Assembly (NCBI RefSeq): GCF_051201625.1
Contig: NZ_CP179203.1
Span: forward strand, 434,001-498,000
Length of the DNA stretch: 64,000 nt
Source: Shimia sp051201625
GTDB taxonomy: Bacteria; Pseudomonadota; Alphaproteobacteria; Rhodobacterales; Rhodobacteraceae
Direction of reading: 5' to 3'
Under the pieces are notes generated by a model that worked only from the letters and a program-made list of their open reading frames with translations, was not told the origin of the DNA and made no database searches. Positions 63,578 through 64,000 of the stretch are shown one piece after another. The first letter of the stretch is position 1, and the number at the start of each line of letters is the position of its first letter. Position numbers and translations under genes: made by a program.

Positions 63578-64000
63578 TCATTTTAGCAAAGTGTTTAACG
63601 GTATTCGCGCGTTTTTCCGTTGAAGCTCAAAATGGCCAAGTGGTGTGAAGCCCACAAGGGTTGTGTCTATAGTGTCACGCCGAAACGCCGTTTTGAGGGC
63701 GCTCTCAAAAATGCGCCGATCTTTTTTCGGCATTGGCGCAAGGTCGATAGTAATTTGTCCGCCAAGACCCCGTAGTCTCAATTGACGGGGAAGCTCGCGA
63801 GCCGTGGCCATATTTGCTTTGAGGCCAGCCGCGGGCGACGTGTCGCGTCCCGTGTTTACATCAATAGCGACTAAAGCGCGTGTGGGTTCGATGGCAATTG
63901 ATGCGCCTGCGCCCAACGAGACCGAAATATCGCGAAGCTCTTCTAACGCGTCAATAACGCCGTGCGTCTCAAATCCCCCCGCATCAGTGACGATATCGGC
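63578..64000 (-). CDS. Ribonuclease E/G family protein, 3' part (5' end beyond window)
   Basis: The minus-strand frame is open from base 64000 to the stop at 63578 (140 codons). It contains ALVAIDVNTGRDTS, the catalytic metal-binding motif of RNase E/G, followed by RQLRLRGLGGQITIDLAPM and KKDRRIFESALK, all typical of the C-terminal half of the catalytic core. It ends soon after FELQRKNARIPLNTLLK and lacks the Zn-link/degradosome tail of RNase E, so it is more like a short RNase G. N-terminal S1/5'-sensor domains lie outside the window. Confidence 0.88.
   Translation of the reverse strand, partial: ADIVTDAGGFETHGVIDALEELRDISVSLGAGASIAIEPTRALVAIDVNTGRDTSPAAGLKANMATARELPRQLRLRGLGGQITIDLAPMPKKDRRIFESALKTAFRRDTIDTTLVGFTPLGHFELQRKNARIPLNTLLK

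Overview
The window reads as chromosomal DNA of an alphaproteobacterium, most probably a marine Rhodobacteraceae (Roseobacter-group) member. The evidence is the mixture of leuBCD, rsfS-rlmH, glcDEF, a DUF599 protein, many ABC importers, aromatic-ring catabolism and a small conserved protein (38247-38714) of a type I associate with this family. This is inferred from gene content; no rRNA, tRNA or CRISPR array was recognised. By eye the first 24 kb are richer in G+C than the 25-46 kb stretch.

Layout. (1) 1-10.2 kb: a catabolic/uptake unit. A truncated MmgE/PrpD gene is divergent from a PotDBCA-type ABC importer followed by a PuuE/NodB-type hydrolase, a class III CoA-transferase, an acyl-CoA dehydrogenase and an MFS carrier, nearly all overlapping or tightly spaced. 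The substrate is unknown. (2) 10.5-15.9 kb: an isolated three-gene cassette of exported proteins: a tandem von Willebrand A protein, an unknown protein and a gluzincin-type zinc metallopeptidase. An imperfect direct repeat carrying a small hairpin lies on each side. (3) 16.3-24.6 kb: a complete protocatechuate/gallate 4,5-cleavage (PDC/OMA) pathway. A LysR protein with two DNA-binding domains plus ligA-ligB-ligC lie on the minus strand, and galB, ligK/galC, galD, ligI and a second ligAB pair lie on the plus strand. (4) 24.8-25.7 kb: an exported ankyrin-repeat protein.

(5) 26.2-34.9 kb: an AcoR-like regulator that has lost its ATPase and sigma-54 contact motifs, divergent from an alcohol dehydrogenase and a carbohydrate/polyol ABC importer with two complementary, individually degenerate ATPases. 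(6) 35-39 kb: an AT-rich, gene-poor stretch with small orphan proteins, a LysE-type exporter, a frameshifted fragment and an imelysin remnant. (7) 39.1-45.4 kb: a dipeptide/oligopeptide ABC importer with an M19 membrane dipeptidase (minus strand). (8) 46-56.6 kb: a WecA/MraY-type glycosyl-phosphate transferase, an EamA exporter, leuB, a membrane protein, a DUF6492-like glycosyltransferase, leuD, leuC, rsfS, rlmH and DUF599. (9) 56.7-64 kb: glycolate oxidase glcDEF, a secreted trypsin-like protease, a small heat-shock protein, an MFS exporter and the 3' part of an RNase E/G gene.

Together these genes fit a heterotroph that scavenges organic nitrogen compounds, peptides, polyols, glycolate and lignin-derived aromatics. 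The parts least explained by known systems are the vWA/metallopeptidase cassette with its flanking repeats, the double-HTH LysR protein with duplicated ligAB, and the unknown-substrate pathway at the left end.
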